From assembly GCA_045837725.1 (NCBI GenBank), contig JBEWZL010000136.1:124001-188000 (forward strand): DNA of 64,000 nucleotides. The letters are read 5' to 3'. Origin of the DNA: Vermamoeba vermiformis (taxonomy: Eukaryota; Tubulinea; Echinamoebida). A program made the translations under genes and the position numbers. The notes beneath the pieces are model-generated. The model saw only the letters and a list, made by a program, of their open reading frames with translations, was not told the DNA's origin and did no database searches. Positions 38,615 to 50,630 of this stretch are shown one piece after another; position 1 is the first letter of the stretch, and each line of letters opens with the position of its first letter.

Positions 38615-39632
38615 TTAGAAGGTTATTTTAATATGCAATGGATGACTGTAATCTACACATTTCTTTTCTTGAAAAATTTGCTCGTAATGATCATTGCTGT
38701 CGATATTGCAGACTCGAATTGAACGCAATTTAAAAAGGCCATCGTTTCGACCTACATTATCTTTAATACGATGGTAATATAGTATTAAGGAATATAATAC
38801 GTACCATAATCATAAAAGCTAAGGGTAAGATAATACTTCGTACCGTCTTTTTGTATGATAACGGAGGAGATCTCAGGCCAGGTTTGGTTCGAAAATTCTA
38901 CTTTTGATTCTTTGTAATTTTGACTACATTCCCTAAATAACTTCTTAGCATAGTCTATAGTCGTATCGGAGTTGAATCCTAGCAGTTGCCATTTCCTTGT
39001 AAGGCAGATCGAGGTCAGTACAAAAATGAAAAAATGTTTCGATAATAATCAAATTTAAATTATGGTGGTGATATTACATACTCTGGTAGTTCGGATGTTT
39101 TCAGATTGACCTTACAATTGGTGATAATGTCCGTATCCGTGTCGAGCCAAAAGTCTATCCCGTTGATGTACACGGCAGGTCCCTCAATCTCGCTTACGAG
39201 ATCGCGGTTCTCTTCAGTAATCTTAATGATATCGTCTCGGGTCGTTTTTCCGATTGAGATGCCCCATAGAGGAAACAGACACAATGGATCTGTAAATGGA
39301 TTTAAATAACCAAATTTAAAACTAATTGTCTTCGACTTTCGATAATTTTAAAAATTATGTTAAGATGATATTGAATTTTTTCATTTGTTTGTAATATATT
39401 TAGAGGTCTTACCAGAAAAATAAAATTGTTTCCACGTCTGCAGATCCGATTTCTTATTCACACCTTCAATCGTGTACCGTTGAGCCTTTTCACTGCTCTT
39501 CTTCAACCATACATTGCCGTTATCGCTGCAGTAATTTTTGAACAATTTGCAAACGCAAGGAATCGCCGTCGAAAGCGGATCCTCAACTTCGGCCACGATC
39601 AGCTCCCAGAGCTCCGTCGGCAAGGTATTCAT
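38615..39632 (-). CDS. F-box protein
   Basis: Four exons: 39413-39632, 39082-39289, 38805-38995 and 38615-38760; about 254 aa. The N-terminal F-box starts MNTLPTELWELIVAEV and continues through the Cys-Val-Cys-Lys-Leu-Phe helix (PCVCKLFKNYC) to WLKKSSEKA and LQTWKQFYFS. The downstream part (WGISIGKTTRDDIIKITEEN; GPAVYINGIDFWLDTD) has no repeats such as LRR or WD and is not recognised. SCF ubiquitin-ligase adaptor is the default expectation. The start is the ATG at 39630-39632. Confidence 0.75.
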
Positions 39633-39921
39633 GCTATACAATGCTAATCAAATATTATTGTCGCAACATTACACCTCTGCTATAGTTATCAGAGTCAGAT
39701 AAGCAAAGTTAGAAAAAATTTGTAGTAAACTAAAGACTTCATGATTGACCATACGAGTGATATTGAGCTGATTATAACGGTGCTTATTAATAACTTACCT
39801 CAATGTAAGATAGACTCCCATTAGTTGATCTGCTTTGCTGTCGGATGTAGCGAAACAAGGACTAATTTAAAACTAGAAAATAATAAATAAATAATTTATT
39901 ACCGTAGCTAACACCTAGGGT

Positions 39922-40581
39922 CTATTTGAGGCATTGGAGGTGATATAATTTGCCTTCATCGTCGGTAAAGCCACTTTGATCGAACTCTTTGTTGCATCCC
40001 GCGCACTTGAAGCACCCTCTGTGTACGGTCCATTTTTGAGCACCAACCGTTAAATACTCGCCAGTAGCTTGTGTTTTGCTAATAGAAAATAGCATTAGTA
40101 TAGAAAAGCGGCTCCAAATTCAAATTTGAAATTGAACTCTAAAGATCGAGCTTCATCAGCGATAAATTGAGAAAAATTGATAATAAATATTATTGATATG
40201 TATAATTGTGCGCTGAACAGGAATTGTTTTTTCGAAACAAATAATTGAACCACAAAATCTTTTCGATTATTTACCAGACCCAGCATTGAGGACCAGATTT
40301 GTTATGGCAAGTGGCACAAACAGCAAAGCCTTCCATTATAATAATTAATAAAATTATAATGATTAATTTAGGGTGCAGAATATTATCGAAATATTTATAG
40401 CCGTTGAAATCTGGCATAGTATCTTACCAGTACCGTCTTCAAAAAACTTGGAAAAGCTAAATAATCTAATATTGCATTTTTTGCAAGTGAAGCACTCTTT
40501 GTGCCAATTTCTACCGATTGCTTGGATCGCGTAGGCTTGACTTTCAATTTGCTTATTGCATCCGTTACAGAACAGCGACAT
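39922..40581 (-). CDS. Double LIM-domain protein
   Basis: Three exons: 40428-40581, 40275-40329 and 39922-40078; about 121 aa. Two adjacent LIM zinc fingers fill the protein. LIM1 has CNGCNKQI, the WHKECFTCKKC core and CATCHNKSG. LIM2 has CWVCKTQATGEY, the VHRGCFKCAGC core and HLQC at the end. Each LIM binds two zinc ions and acts as a protein-binding module, often on actin structures or in the nucleus. There is no other domain, as in small cysteine-rich LIM-only proteins. Confidence 0.88.
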
Positions 40582-40759
40582 TGCGTACTATTACTAGTCT
40601 TCTATTGTATAGTGGAGTTGTGTTATAAGAAAAAAAGATTTTAAAATTGATTCAACGCTTGGCAAAGAAAAAATCACGTTGGGAGATCCAAGGCTGGAGA
40701 TCGAACACCACAATTCCGCTAGATAGAAAGGAACAGACGATATTAATTAAAATATTATT

Positions 40760-41494
40760 TTATTTATCAGGCGAAGTTCCAGTACACTGTTCAAGCGTGA
40801 CGCTGTCGGAATGAACGACGCACTGGTTCGCGAACATAAACATATTGTGTGGCTGAACATTACGCGTCTGGCAAGGCGTAGTGTTGCCCAGAGGGCTATA
40901 TGTATATATGGAATTATAACCATGGCATATTGAAGCCTCACACCAGACTTTGAAGTAAGGGGGTCCGTCCTTGATAATGATCGAGTGACCAGGAGGGTAC
41001 GCGTGAACAATCGGTGCTGTATTCCAATCACATACCGTCGTTCCAAGGGGGTAGTTAACTTTCATGTGCCAGTGGTTTAGTTTAGAGTCTATCGGCTCTG
41101 AATAATCGTTATGATCTGGAAATTTGTTCTGATCCAAATAAATCCAATATTTTTTTTCAGCGCGATCCTTGCACGGCATCTTTTTATACGTATCATTGCT
41201 AAGCTTATTCCATTGGTGTCCTTTCAATAGACAGTAGTTACAATTCGGATCAAAACAACTCCATTCGTTCCAATAGCCTGGTGAGCTCTGATTTATTTTT
41301 AAAAAGGTATTTTTGTCAGAAGTTATATCCGGTACGCAATTGCCGTTCATGTACATTAGCACTGGATACGTTTGGAAATTGGCCATGTTATCGCCATCGT
41401 AGCATTGTTGCCAAACCAACCAATCTGCATTACATGCCGCTATAAACCATAATAATAATACTAAAATACTATTATTGTGCACCATGTTGTTCAT
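40760..41494 (-). CDS. Secreted Cys-rich protein, unrecognised
   Basis: Single exon; start at MNNMVHNN (41494) or MVHNN (41485), followed by the hydrophobic signal-peptide core ILVLLLWFIAACNA. The mature part is about 225 aa with many Trp, Tyr and Cys (WLVWQQCYDGDN; WNEWSCFDPNCNYC; CDWNTAPIVHAYPPG) and several N-glycosylation sites. No transmembrane segment follows. The even spread of cysteines suggests a disulphide-stabilised extracellular protein. No family recognised. Confidence 0.75.
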   Translation of the reverse strand: MNNMVHNNSILVLLLWFIAACNADWLVWQQCYDGDNMANFQTYPVLMYMNGNCVPDITSDKNTFLKINQSSPGYWNEWSCFDPNCNYCLLKGHQWNKLSNDTYKKMPCKDRAEKKYWIYLDQNKFPDHNDYSEPIDSKLNHWHMKVNYPLGTTVCDWNTAPIVHAYPPGHSIIIKDGPPYFKVWCEASICHGYNSIYTYSPLGNTTPCQTRNVQPHNMFMFANQCVVHSDSVTLEQCTGTSPDK

Positions 41495-42063
41495 TGAATC
41501 AAACCTAAAATTTGTAGCGGCTATTTTGAACAACAACTTTCCGACTTTATTCCAGGGACGCACTTTCGGAGAAGTGTTCGGAAAAAGTTACACCGACCAT
41601 TCCCTATACTATCTTATGCGAGACCGTCTTTGGTGACCGTATTCGAAAAATTTTCACATCCTGCTAACGCTTTTTGCATACTATTCTTACCTTCCTTGTG
41701 CTCTATTTCTTCTCATTAATTTGAATTGCGATACAATAGCGTGTGTTCCGATTATGGCGAGTAGCCTTCTTTCTATGGTACGGACCGAAAACGTGACCAG
41801 AGATCTACGCAGCGGTTTACACTTTAAATTGTTATGATTTCCTTCTTAGTAAAATTCCAATTCAAGAACTGAAATGCATGACCGCGTACTCTTGCAATAT
41901 TAACTGGAGCTCCAGCAGCCAAGTCAGATCTTGGACCACATCCGTTTTTTTTGTTTTTGAAAGATGGTTTATTTTGTATTAATTTCGCAACAAACTAAAC
42001 ACCTTACAATACTAAAAATATTTCTACCTAATTACTTTACGCTGCAATTATATTCATCTGATT
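41495..42063. other. Intergenic, no supported gene
   Basis: About 570 bases between the start of the secreted protein gene and the end of ZC3H15, both on the minus strand. A poly-T tract lies near 41946. Nothing else recognised. Confidence 0.55.
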
Positions 42064-44144
42064 TTACTCAGGAATATCTGCATCGTCAGTAAATAAACTT
42101 TCGTCGATCGGAACATTACTGTTGTTATTATTTTCACCGTCTTCCTCCCCTCCACCGTCTTCGCCATCTTCACCGTCTTGCTCATTATTGTTATTGTTGT
42201 TAGTCTCGCCCTCCAATGAAGCTTGTTTCAGTCGCTCGACCAGATCGTCGTCGTGATCTTGCTCGTTCGGATCGTAGTTAAGAGGAGCGTCTTCAGGCTT
42301 AGTTTCTTCTTCGACTTCTTCCTCAACGTTTTCTTCCTTGAAGGCTTGAATGTCCAATGTTTCATCGTCGTCCACGAACAACTCCGGTCGGAAATCCAAC
42401 AACTCACGACCACTCATTTGAGCCTTGCCTTGCTTAATAGACTCTTGGCGTTCTTTTTCTTCTTTCTGTCGCTTCTCTTCTTTTTCTTGCAATTTCTTTT
42501 CTTTCCAGGCCTTGAATGTTTCCGGTGTGACAGGTGTCAATGGACCAGTCAGCTTCGAGCGCTATAATAACAAATCGTATTAATATATGGTACCACGTTA
42601 TGTACTAGGCATCTAGCATCATATAATAATAGTAATGCATTCAATTCAGCCTGAGATATTGTCCTTCAGGTACGAGATCTGGATCGCGTGCCAACTTCGG
42701 ATCCATTTTTTATAACGACTAATAGTATCTCTTATAAGCCTTACCAATTCTTCCAAAATCTCGTCGAGAGGTCTCTCTTCAACAGCTTCTTCTTTTTTAG
42801 CTTCTTTTTGTTTCAACACATAACCAGGAGGCAAAGCATGTCTGTACACGCACTAAAAATGGAAAGAGATCCGGTTAGTATATAATATATAGGAGCCTTA
42901 TAGTGTCTTATTTACTCACCTTTCCTCCGTTAGGGCACTCCCAAAACCAACCGTATTTCTTTTGTTCCAAAGCTTGCAAAAAGTGATTGCAGATCTGCAC
43001 CATGAAAAAAAATAATTAATTAGTTCATCCGTCAATTAATTAACAACCCAACAAATACTGCTTTAAGTAATATATATGCACATGTAATAATTTTTTAAAG
43101 CGTACCTTCTCGCTCTTGCCGTGCTCTTTGTGTTTCTGACCGACGACTTGTTCGAGGGTGGTCTGATCCCACGACTCCATGCCGCCCTTTTGCAACTCAC
43201 GCGGGTCACTGTACACATCAATAGTCGCGGCCTTGCGTTCAATAGCCATGTCGTGCGAGAACTTGCACTTGGCGCCCTTCGTGCACTGACCTTTCTTGAA
43301 GAATTCGCACACTACGGACTTAGGGTCGGCGCCTGCGTAAAAATAAAGGAAATATTAATAAAATATGCAGAATTATTATTATTGATGCATTTTAGCGCAA
43401 CGATCCGACAAACAAAAAATATTATTCCTATCGTATTATACAGCAAAATACGGTTAGAATTATTATATAAATCAAGTTGAAATAATATTAATTATTATTG
43501 GTTTTAAAATTAACGAATGGTACGGGAAGGAAATGAGAAAAACGATACGTACCTACAGGGACCTTCTGTTGCTTAATAACTGGTTTGAACAATTCAGCGA
43601 GCTCCTTTTCTCGTTGTTCCTTTTCTTTCTTTTCAGCCTAATCGATATTGGTTAGATTCAAATCCTGAATCAGAAAATGGCGCTTATTTCAGAATAATCA
43701 TAATACTACGTGCATAACCATATTAAATTATTTTCATTTGCGTAATGCATATTTTTATGCGATTGGCGGTTATTTCTTAATTTTTTGTGGATTTGGACAC
43801 GTATATCCGTTGAGTAATATTCAATAATTACCTTCTTTTGTTCTTTAAACAAGTCTGGGGGAGGTGCTTTCTATAATAAATAAATATTAGCCAAGTATTC
43901 CTTTTACAAACCAGAATCTAGCGCTGATCGTGTAGATAAGAGAAAAATTTGTTTAATTCTACAACGATAAATTCAATAATTATCCTCAATAATTATTTAC
44001 CTTATTCACCATGCTACTTTTTAAGTTCTGCACGACTTTTTGAGCCTTGGCTCCCTTCTTATTTTTCATACCGAAGGTCTTGTCTTCAACGGCCTTTGCT
44101 TTGGCCTTTTGTTGAGCTGCGTTAACTTTAGCCTTTGGTGGCAT
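42064..44144 (-). CDS. ZC3H15: ZC3H15/DFRP1-type CCCH zinc-finger protein
   Basis: Seven exons: 44001-44144, 43832-43870, 43553-43637, 43106-43332, 42920-42994, 42745-42852 and 42064-42561; about 391 aa. The family (Tma46 in yeast) binds and stabilises the GTPase DRG1 and associates with ribosomes. A Lys-rich N-terminus ([28 protein letters not shown]) is followed by CCCH finger 1 ([19 protein letters not shown]). CCCH finger 2 ([14 protein letters not shown] to [16 protein letters not shown]) comes next, then the DRG-binding segment ([33 protein letters not shown]). The C-terminus is an acidic tail with Asn/Glu/Gly runs ending [14 protein letters not shown]. Confidence 0.94.
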
Positions 44145-44561
44145 TATGTGCTGCTATTGTACAAGAGCTGTGGTTACTTGCTTTTTAAAAAAAAAATAAA
44201 ACGAAAATACTGCACGCGATCCAAAAAACTGAAAAAAGCGCGAACCGAGAATAACCGTAGAAATATCCGAATTTATGGAACTGATAATAATTGTATGATA
44301 GAGTTGAGATTCAGTCATGCTTTTGGATGTGTTTGTGTCATCATGCTCCAGAGTATTCCCACGGCAAGATTGATGTTTATTGTGGGCATGAGGCAATACT
44401 ATATAATGACTAATATTCTTGGACGCAATTGCAAGCACGTGGCTGAGAGCTGTCACAACCTCGCTTCGAGATTTTTTTCACTCAATCGAAACCTTGCACA
44501 AATCAATCGCGGTGCTAATAATAACGAATTTATTAATAAATTCGTTACTACACCACACATC
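44145..44561. promoter_or_regulatory. Divergent intergenic region ZC3H15 / PH-TNFAIP8 gene
   Basis: Start codons of oppositely transcribed genes lie 417 bp apart. The long open frame spanning it (44040-44675) has no domain signal and overlaps both genes, so I leave it out. Confidence 0.5.
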
Positions 44562-46918
44562 ATGTCGAGTAAAGGTACGGGCATCGAATTCCGTGTTGAG
44601 TGGTTATTAACGCTTGCGGATGCATCATCCGTCCCGATAATTAATGCAACAATTGATTATGTGCATTTCTATTGATTATATTGCTAGTATAAATAGTAAT
44701 TAATTGAATTTCTAGGCAAAGACGAACATTCAGGCGAAGAAGTTGAACTTGCGCTAGATAAGGACGGCAAATTGTCGTTATTTAAGAAAAAGAAATGGAA
44801 GGAATATTACGTTGCCCTTAGTGGTGGTGCTCTCTACGTTAAAAAATCAGAAAAGGTAAAGTAGACTTATTTATTAAATATTTAATCAAAAAAAAGTTAT
44901 GGATTGCGCAAATCTGGTGCTACGCACGCCAGTTTCAATTTACAATGAGCATAGTATTATCGTTTACTGCTAAACATTGAAGCCTAAAGCGCGAATACCG
45001 GATTAATTGTCAATTTCGGCATAATTTTTTGAACCATCTAATCCATAAAAAGAAAACTCCGGATTCAACTTGGCTAAAATTAGCCCACGCATCTAATTCT
45101 ATTATACATATCATATTAAATATTTCAACACCGCCAAAGGCGTAAAATCGAGCGATGCCGGCTCACAAAATTTAATTTTATGTTTTAACTGTACTCAGTG
45201 CCTTCTATTGCTTGATAATACGAAAAAGCATCTAAATATCGCGCAATATACTTACGCCTTATATTCTTTGCGCTTTTTTCGTTTCAAGAACAGATCCGAT
45301 TCGTGGGTTTAAACTTTACGATCGAGCAGTCTCAAACCTTTTACCAGCTAACTGATTTTGCTTATATTACTAGGACAATACTATTCAAGTGATGATCAAG
45401 CTTAAAGGCGCTAGAGTCGAGGCTACAACAGACAAAAAGAAAGAGCACTGCTTAGTGGTTGAATCTGACGGCGAGACATACCTGTTCTCCGCTGAAAATG
45501 ATGCTAGTGTTACCGAATGGGTGGCTTCTATTAAGGAGAACTTAAATAAGGAGCCTGGTGAGGCTGGCAAGGGATCTAAAATGGTACGTGGATCGAGACA
45601 ACGAATTACTTAATTTAGCTTTAATTACCGCAACCGATTCATATAATAAGTCTAGCATTATGACGGTGATTCAATATTAATACCTTATTTAGAAACAAAC
45701 ACGAGCCATGAAGGCTAAAAAGAGCATTGGTGGCAAGGTCGCAACTTCTCAAGCTGGCAAGGTAAATTTATTATAAACATAATATTATTTTAAAAGCAAT
45801 TATATTTGTTGTAATTATGCATTAGTTTTATCTCGCGGTCCCCTATCAAATTTTTTGCTTGCAATTGCCGTTGGCTTTAAAAGCTAAAATATTCGGTTGA
45901 AATAATCAATTTTTTTCAGAATACTATTGATATAGTAGTATTATACTATAATAGATTTGCTAACGCACGTTATTCAGGCCATGATCCGCGACTTCCTCGG
46001 TCCCGATATTGAAGTTATTCTCAAAGGCCTGAAGAAGGCTTGCGGTCTCGTGGAGAAGAAGAAGTCGAGCGAGATTGAAAGCAACATTATCAGATTGAGC
46101 GTCAAGGTCATCATCTTGTACCGCGATAAGATTGTCAGCGATGCTGGTAAGTATTTAGTGTTAGAACTGCTTTAAAGAGTAATACGCTCGAGTATATATA
46201 ATATCAGTGATGATAGCACTAAGTGTATGCTATATTTAATATAATATTCAAAATAGCAATATTTTTGTAACGGATCAAGTTCGAACCAGATCTCCAATCG
46301 AGGAGGTTTAAATTAGTTAGCTAATTATATTAAGACTTTAATTATTGTTAAAAAGAACAATAATAGTATTTAATTCGTTATATACGCATTACTAAGCAAG
46401 ATTTTTTTCTAGAGTTGTTGAAGATCCGAGACAGCGGCAAGGAGTTGTGGATGGCTGCGCTAGACATGTTTGAAATGAGCTTTGCTTACGATCAAGCCAA
46501 ATTATCAAATATTTTGGAGAAGTTGTCTGAGGATATTTACAAGACTTTGAAGATCCATATTTCTGACGAAAACTTGGCTATGTAAGTACTCTTTTCTATT
46601 TATATACGATATTCATAAGCTATATAATATAATTAGCATGTATCTTCAACGATAGAAGTATTCTTTTGGTAGATCTTGCTACGTTTTAATTTTTTTTGCG
46701 AGATCTTCGAAGATTTTGTTCTCTTTTTATCAAATTTCAATGCTAATACTAGTTATAGGTTGAAGGAGACATTCGATTTCCTGAGCTCCATTCCTGTTAT
46801 TGAAAAATTGTTCGTCGCTGAAGAGACGGAGAAGATGCGCTCAGAAATGTGCGAAGCTTTAAGAAGAATGTGGAATAAATTCGTCTTGGGCCAGCCTGAT
46901 GAAGAGAAGAAAAAATAA
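44562..46918 (+). CDS. PH domain + TNFAIP8 (TIPE)-like domain protein
   Basis: Seven exons: 44562-44574, 44716-44855, 45374-45583, 45693-45761, 45978-46146, 46413-46581 and 46759-46918; about 309 aa. Residues 15-115 form a PH domain (KKKWKEYYVALSGGALYVKK, later EWVASIKENL). A Lys-rich linker follows, then an all-helical domain from about residue 145. It contains LKGLKKACGLVEKKKSSEIE, RLSVKVIILYRDKI, FEMSFAYDQAKLSNILEKL and, at the end, CEALRRMWNKFV. The order and spacing match the TNFAIP8/TIPE fold, which in animals shuttles phosphoinositides through a hydrophobic cavity. Pairing a lipid-binding PH with a TIPE-type domain suggests phosphoinositide signalling. The TIPE call rests on pattern comparison by eye. 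Confidence 0.78.
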
Positions 46919-47158
46919 GAACAATTAATGGCAATTTCAACTCTATTTATGGTCGAATCTGAAAGAAAAAACGAGCCAAGTTTAGCGATCTTGCTTTGCT
47001 GTTTCAAATTCAGATTTAACCTCAAAACGTTTTATTTAAACAACTTGTACTTTATATATCATAATATAAACCATTTATTTAAAGTTAAAGGCAGGCGAAA
47101 GCGAGATCTCGAAAAATTTTGCTTTTACAAATTTGTTAGCGACTTAAGTACCACTAAT

Positions 47159-48766
47159 ATGGCGATAAATATAGCACTCATAGGAGCTGGTTTGTTTGCA
47201 AAGGATGCACATATTCCTGCACTCACCAAACTTAAGGATTGTTTCAATCTGACGGCAATCTGGAGCAAAACGCAAAAATCAGCCGAGGAAGCAGCGAAAT
47301 CGATTGAAAAGTAAGCATTATATTAAAATTGATCCATATTTTCTGTTTAAGATTACTTTTGGCATTGCAATGTCAACAAAAATAATTCAAAATTAAATTT
47401 TCAATTCAAACGGAGCTTCTTCCGATTATTGAGCTTCAGAATAGTCATTATTTAAATAGGTTACCCCTAGAAAAATAATTAAAATCATTCTTATGTTTTT
47501 GACAGGGAGATCAGCATTTACTCTGACGATGATGGCCTTACAGAGCTATTAAAGCGAAGCGATGTTCATGCAGTCGATATATTAGGTAATTTAATTAATT
47601 ATAATTGATTTAAGTAATTACTTAAAATACGAACCTTAATGACGAGATCTGACGCTTTTTAGTACCACCGATGAATATGGCGTCAGTGGTCGAGCAATGT
47701 CTTCGCGCAGGCAAACACGTCATCAGCGAGAAGCCAGTAGCAGGTACTTACGAGGATGCAGTCAAATTGAACCAGCTCTATCACGACGAGTTTCAATCGC
47801 GCGGACTGGTCTGGGCTGTCAGCGAGAACTGGGCTTTTGAACCCAATTTCTTGCGCGTAAGTCACTCTTTACCATTCAAAATTTGCATTGGTAGTGCAAC
47901 AACCTTGCCTTGGAAAAGTTTTTTTTGGAGTCATGTTTAGTCCCTAAGCAGATAATAATAGTATTGTTTTACAGGTCCGAGACATGATTCAATCTGGTGA
48001 GTTGGGCAGATTAGTTGCAATCACATGTCAAATATCGCTACACGTGTCACCTGATGATCGGTACTTCAATGCTTTTTGGCGCAAAGGCACGCACCAACCG
48101 GTACGAAAACAACATTGTACGTGCTTCGAGATGCTTAAACAGTTTTTCTATATAGGGAGGCTTTGTAACCGATGGTGGAGTACATCATATTGCGGGACTG
48201 CGAGCTATGGGCGGAGAAGTGACACGTGTCAAAGGCTCTGTTGCGCACTTCAAAGTAAGCGCCGTGATTTTAGGTTTATAACTTAACACAGCTTTCCATA
48301 GGACTTTATCCCTAAATACGACACTTATGCTGGCACGTTCGAGTTCGCTAATGGAGGTAACAACGAGCACGTGACTAGACCTCAGTACTAAACACCTTTG
48401 CACTAGCTATTGGCACGATGCTCGTCACCTTTGCAGCGAGTAAAGAAGCAGCCGAGAACAAATCCGTGCCCGAGTACATTGTCATTTGTGAGAAGGGCAC
48501 TGTCTTCGTGAACAGAAGCAGGTAAAACACTAAGCACTTGATTAACATGAACGAGTTATTGTAACTTAGTTTACGATAGTTTGAATGTCATCGGACCTGC
48601 TAGTAACAATTATAAGCCTATTGAATGGCGCGAGTCACTAGCCATCGAAGATTCGTTGCGCGCGTTCTACGAAGGAATTGCCAAAAAAGGACAATCGTTT
48701 TACAAGCCTGAACAGGCGTTGAAAGATTTGGAATTAGCGACGGAGCTTATGAAAGACAAGCAATAA
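47159..48766 (+). CDS. Gfo/Idh/MocA-family oxidoreductase
   Basis: Eight exons: 47159-47310, 47506-47585, 47663-47856, 47975-48100, 48156-48254, 48302-48356, 48407-48521 and 48580-48766; about 335 aa. An N-terminal Rossmann fold begins MAINIALIGAGLFAKDAH and continues with the family's characteristic VPP and HVISEKPVAGTYEDA (the Lys of EKP is catalytic or cofactor-contacting). The second domain has WRKGTHQPGGFVTDGGVHHI, with the conserved GG.. .D.G.H pattern including the catalytic His. The substrate is probably a sugar or a related diol, NAD(P)-dependent. Two CACGTG sites fall inside exons, one of them in a perfect TGACACGTGTCA (48220-48231). Confidence 0.9.
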
Positions 48767-48941
48767 ATGACCACGTGATCGGGTTGTAGGGGCTGGTCCC
48801 TGCCACGTGATCGGACAGCGGAACGGAGTTTGACACGTGTCATCTAGATTGGCACGTGCTTCTTTTCGATTTTGTGATTCTGTCCCCTCGCGATCTGGCA
48901 CGAATGTTTCATTATTACTTAACTATAAGACCACTATAACT
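48767..48941. promoter_or_regulatory. Short intergenic region dense in CACGTG
   Basis: In 175 bp between two same-strand genes there are four CACGTG hexamers: two in near-identical CCACGTGATCGG contexts (near 48772 and 48804), one inside the palindrome TGACACGTGTCA (48831-48842), and one in GGCACGTGC (near 48852). This is likely the promoter of the downstream gene. Confidence 0.55.
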
Positions 48942-50505
48942 ATGTTGTCCGGACATCGCACAAGACAGATCTCTGAAAATTTAATCGTGTTAACCAAAGA
49001 AGAATGGAAGACTATGAGTATGGGTACTTCGCGTACAAAAGATACGAGTCAAAGTGGCACCGTGGAATTTAAAGTGATGAAATTAGCTGGAAATAATTTG
49101 GTAAGCAAAAAGTATCCTGGATTTGTTTACCTACCTGAGGTTGGAATTTACTACGAAAATCTTAATTATCGGTTATTACATTCCTATTATTAAAGCTTTT
49201 GCGTAATAACAGTACTATATTTTAGACTCAAATTGCAGCCATGAACTTGGAAGTTTGGCCGAGCACCTCATCCGGAAGCGATTACTTAGCAGCAAGTACG
49301 AAAAGAAGATTCCCAATTATATGACGATGATTAATATATTTTTAGTCACCGGAAGCCGCTTATGCGTTGCTTATACGAAGCGTCCTAATGAATCACTTTT
49401 TGAACTCTTCGAGATCAGCGAACAAAACAAACAAATTCTGTTAAAAGCCTCATTAGTACTTGACAAGCCTCTCCGGCCATCATCCATTATAGCAATTTCT
49501 GATCAAGTCTTCTTGGTAAATAGATCTGATCCAGTTGACACGTGTTACCAGATCCGGACTTTGTGCGATGTCCTGATGCTTATTTTTAGGGATTCAATGG
49601 GCAAGTTGGCTTGATAAATTTGGCTGAACGCAAATTATCCTTAGATTTGTTCCACAATTGGCACGAAATGGTCGAAGCAACGGATGTCAACAAAGCAGGT
49701 ACGGATCTTGGCCATTAAGCGATATGTTAGTACTAATATATTTATATATAGTCGATGTATTTGCATATGACTCCGTTACTGCCGCAAAGACATTAGTAGC
49801 TATTGATGGCTTTGTTTCAAACAAGCACGCGTTCAACTACGATTTGAGCAAACACCCACCAAAGGTAAAGCCCATAATTTTATGGATTTTTATCAATTTT
49901 ATTTAAAACTTAGAACATGGGACACTTTGATTTGCCACCTGGAACGAATGAACATTATCATAGCGCTGCCAAACACGGCGAAACACTTTTACTATTAGCC
50001 AGTTTCTTCCATCACGACGGAAAAGGTAATTTTGATAATCACGTGTTTATCGAGCTTAATTTCTATTTTAGGAAATCGAATTGTCGTGATGAACGGATCC
50101 GAGGTGAAACATTCAATTTATGAAAATGCAACTTGGCAGTCACACGCGACAGGATTATTCGACGAGATTTACACCAATTTCTCATCAATAGGACTGCTTA
50201 ATAATAACATTATGATCGTTAGTGCCGGTGAACGAGGAGTCATCGCAATTCCGCTCGAGTCGCTCGGTGCGACACGTGATGTTGACTGTAAAAAATTGGA
50301 CAACGTCAAACGAATCAAAATCGGCCAATTGGCTCATCGCTTTGTGACCGCCAAGGACAAGACATATGCACTAGTTGTGGCGTCAGACGAGAATAACAAC
50401 ACGATATTAGCTCAGTTGAAGTGGTCGTCAGACAAGACTGATTTCGAGCTCGTTCAATCTCATCAAATTACAGGAAATTACCAACGACTATTCATCGAAG
50501 ATTAA
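48942..50505 (+). CDS. Predicted beta-propeller-like protein, unrecognised
   Basis: Seven exons: 48942-49100, 49226-49295, 49346-49515, 49590-49698, 49752-49864, 49914-50025 and 50072-50505; about 388 aa starting MLSGHRTRQISENL. There is no signal peptide. Repeating beta-strand pairs are suggested by SRLCVAYTKRP, FELFEISEQN, SSIIAISDQVFL, VGLINLAERKLSLDL, ETLLLLASFFHHDG, NRIVVMNGSEVKH and NIMIVSAGERGVIAIPL. That rhythm fits an irregular beta-propeller, possibly distantly like gluconolactonase/paraoxonase propellers, but I see no calcium-site signature. The ORF is open across all splice junctions. Intron 3 carries a degenerate TTGACACGTGTTA. Confidence 0.65.
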
Positions 50506-50630
50506 ACTCAGTGGATTGATATAAATGCATGTACATTAGAACCACACCTGATTAATTCGCGGCGTTTATTGTTCCGTTTGAACTTCTTACCTATTTTGGT
50601 AACATTACATTTATTTACAACTCTAACTAT

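Noticed and set aside
40760-41494. NPP1/necrosis-inducing-like protein
   Set aside because: The family's GHRHDWE heptapeptide is absent; only general secreted, Cys-rich character is shared.
44040-44675. 211-codon plus-strand open frame spanning the ZC3H15 / PH-TNFAIP8 gap
   Set aside because: Antisense to a well-supported exon and overlapping another gene's start; no domain features.
46255-46320. Minus-strand GGTTCGAAC resembling a tRNA T-loop
   Set aside because: It lies in an intron and no D-arm or acceptor pairing was found.
48942-50505. Paraoxonase assignment for the propeller-like protein
   Set aside because: Local resemblance around SSIIAISDQVF only; calcium-binding and catalytic His positions not found.
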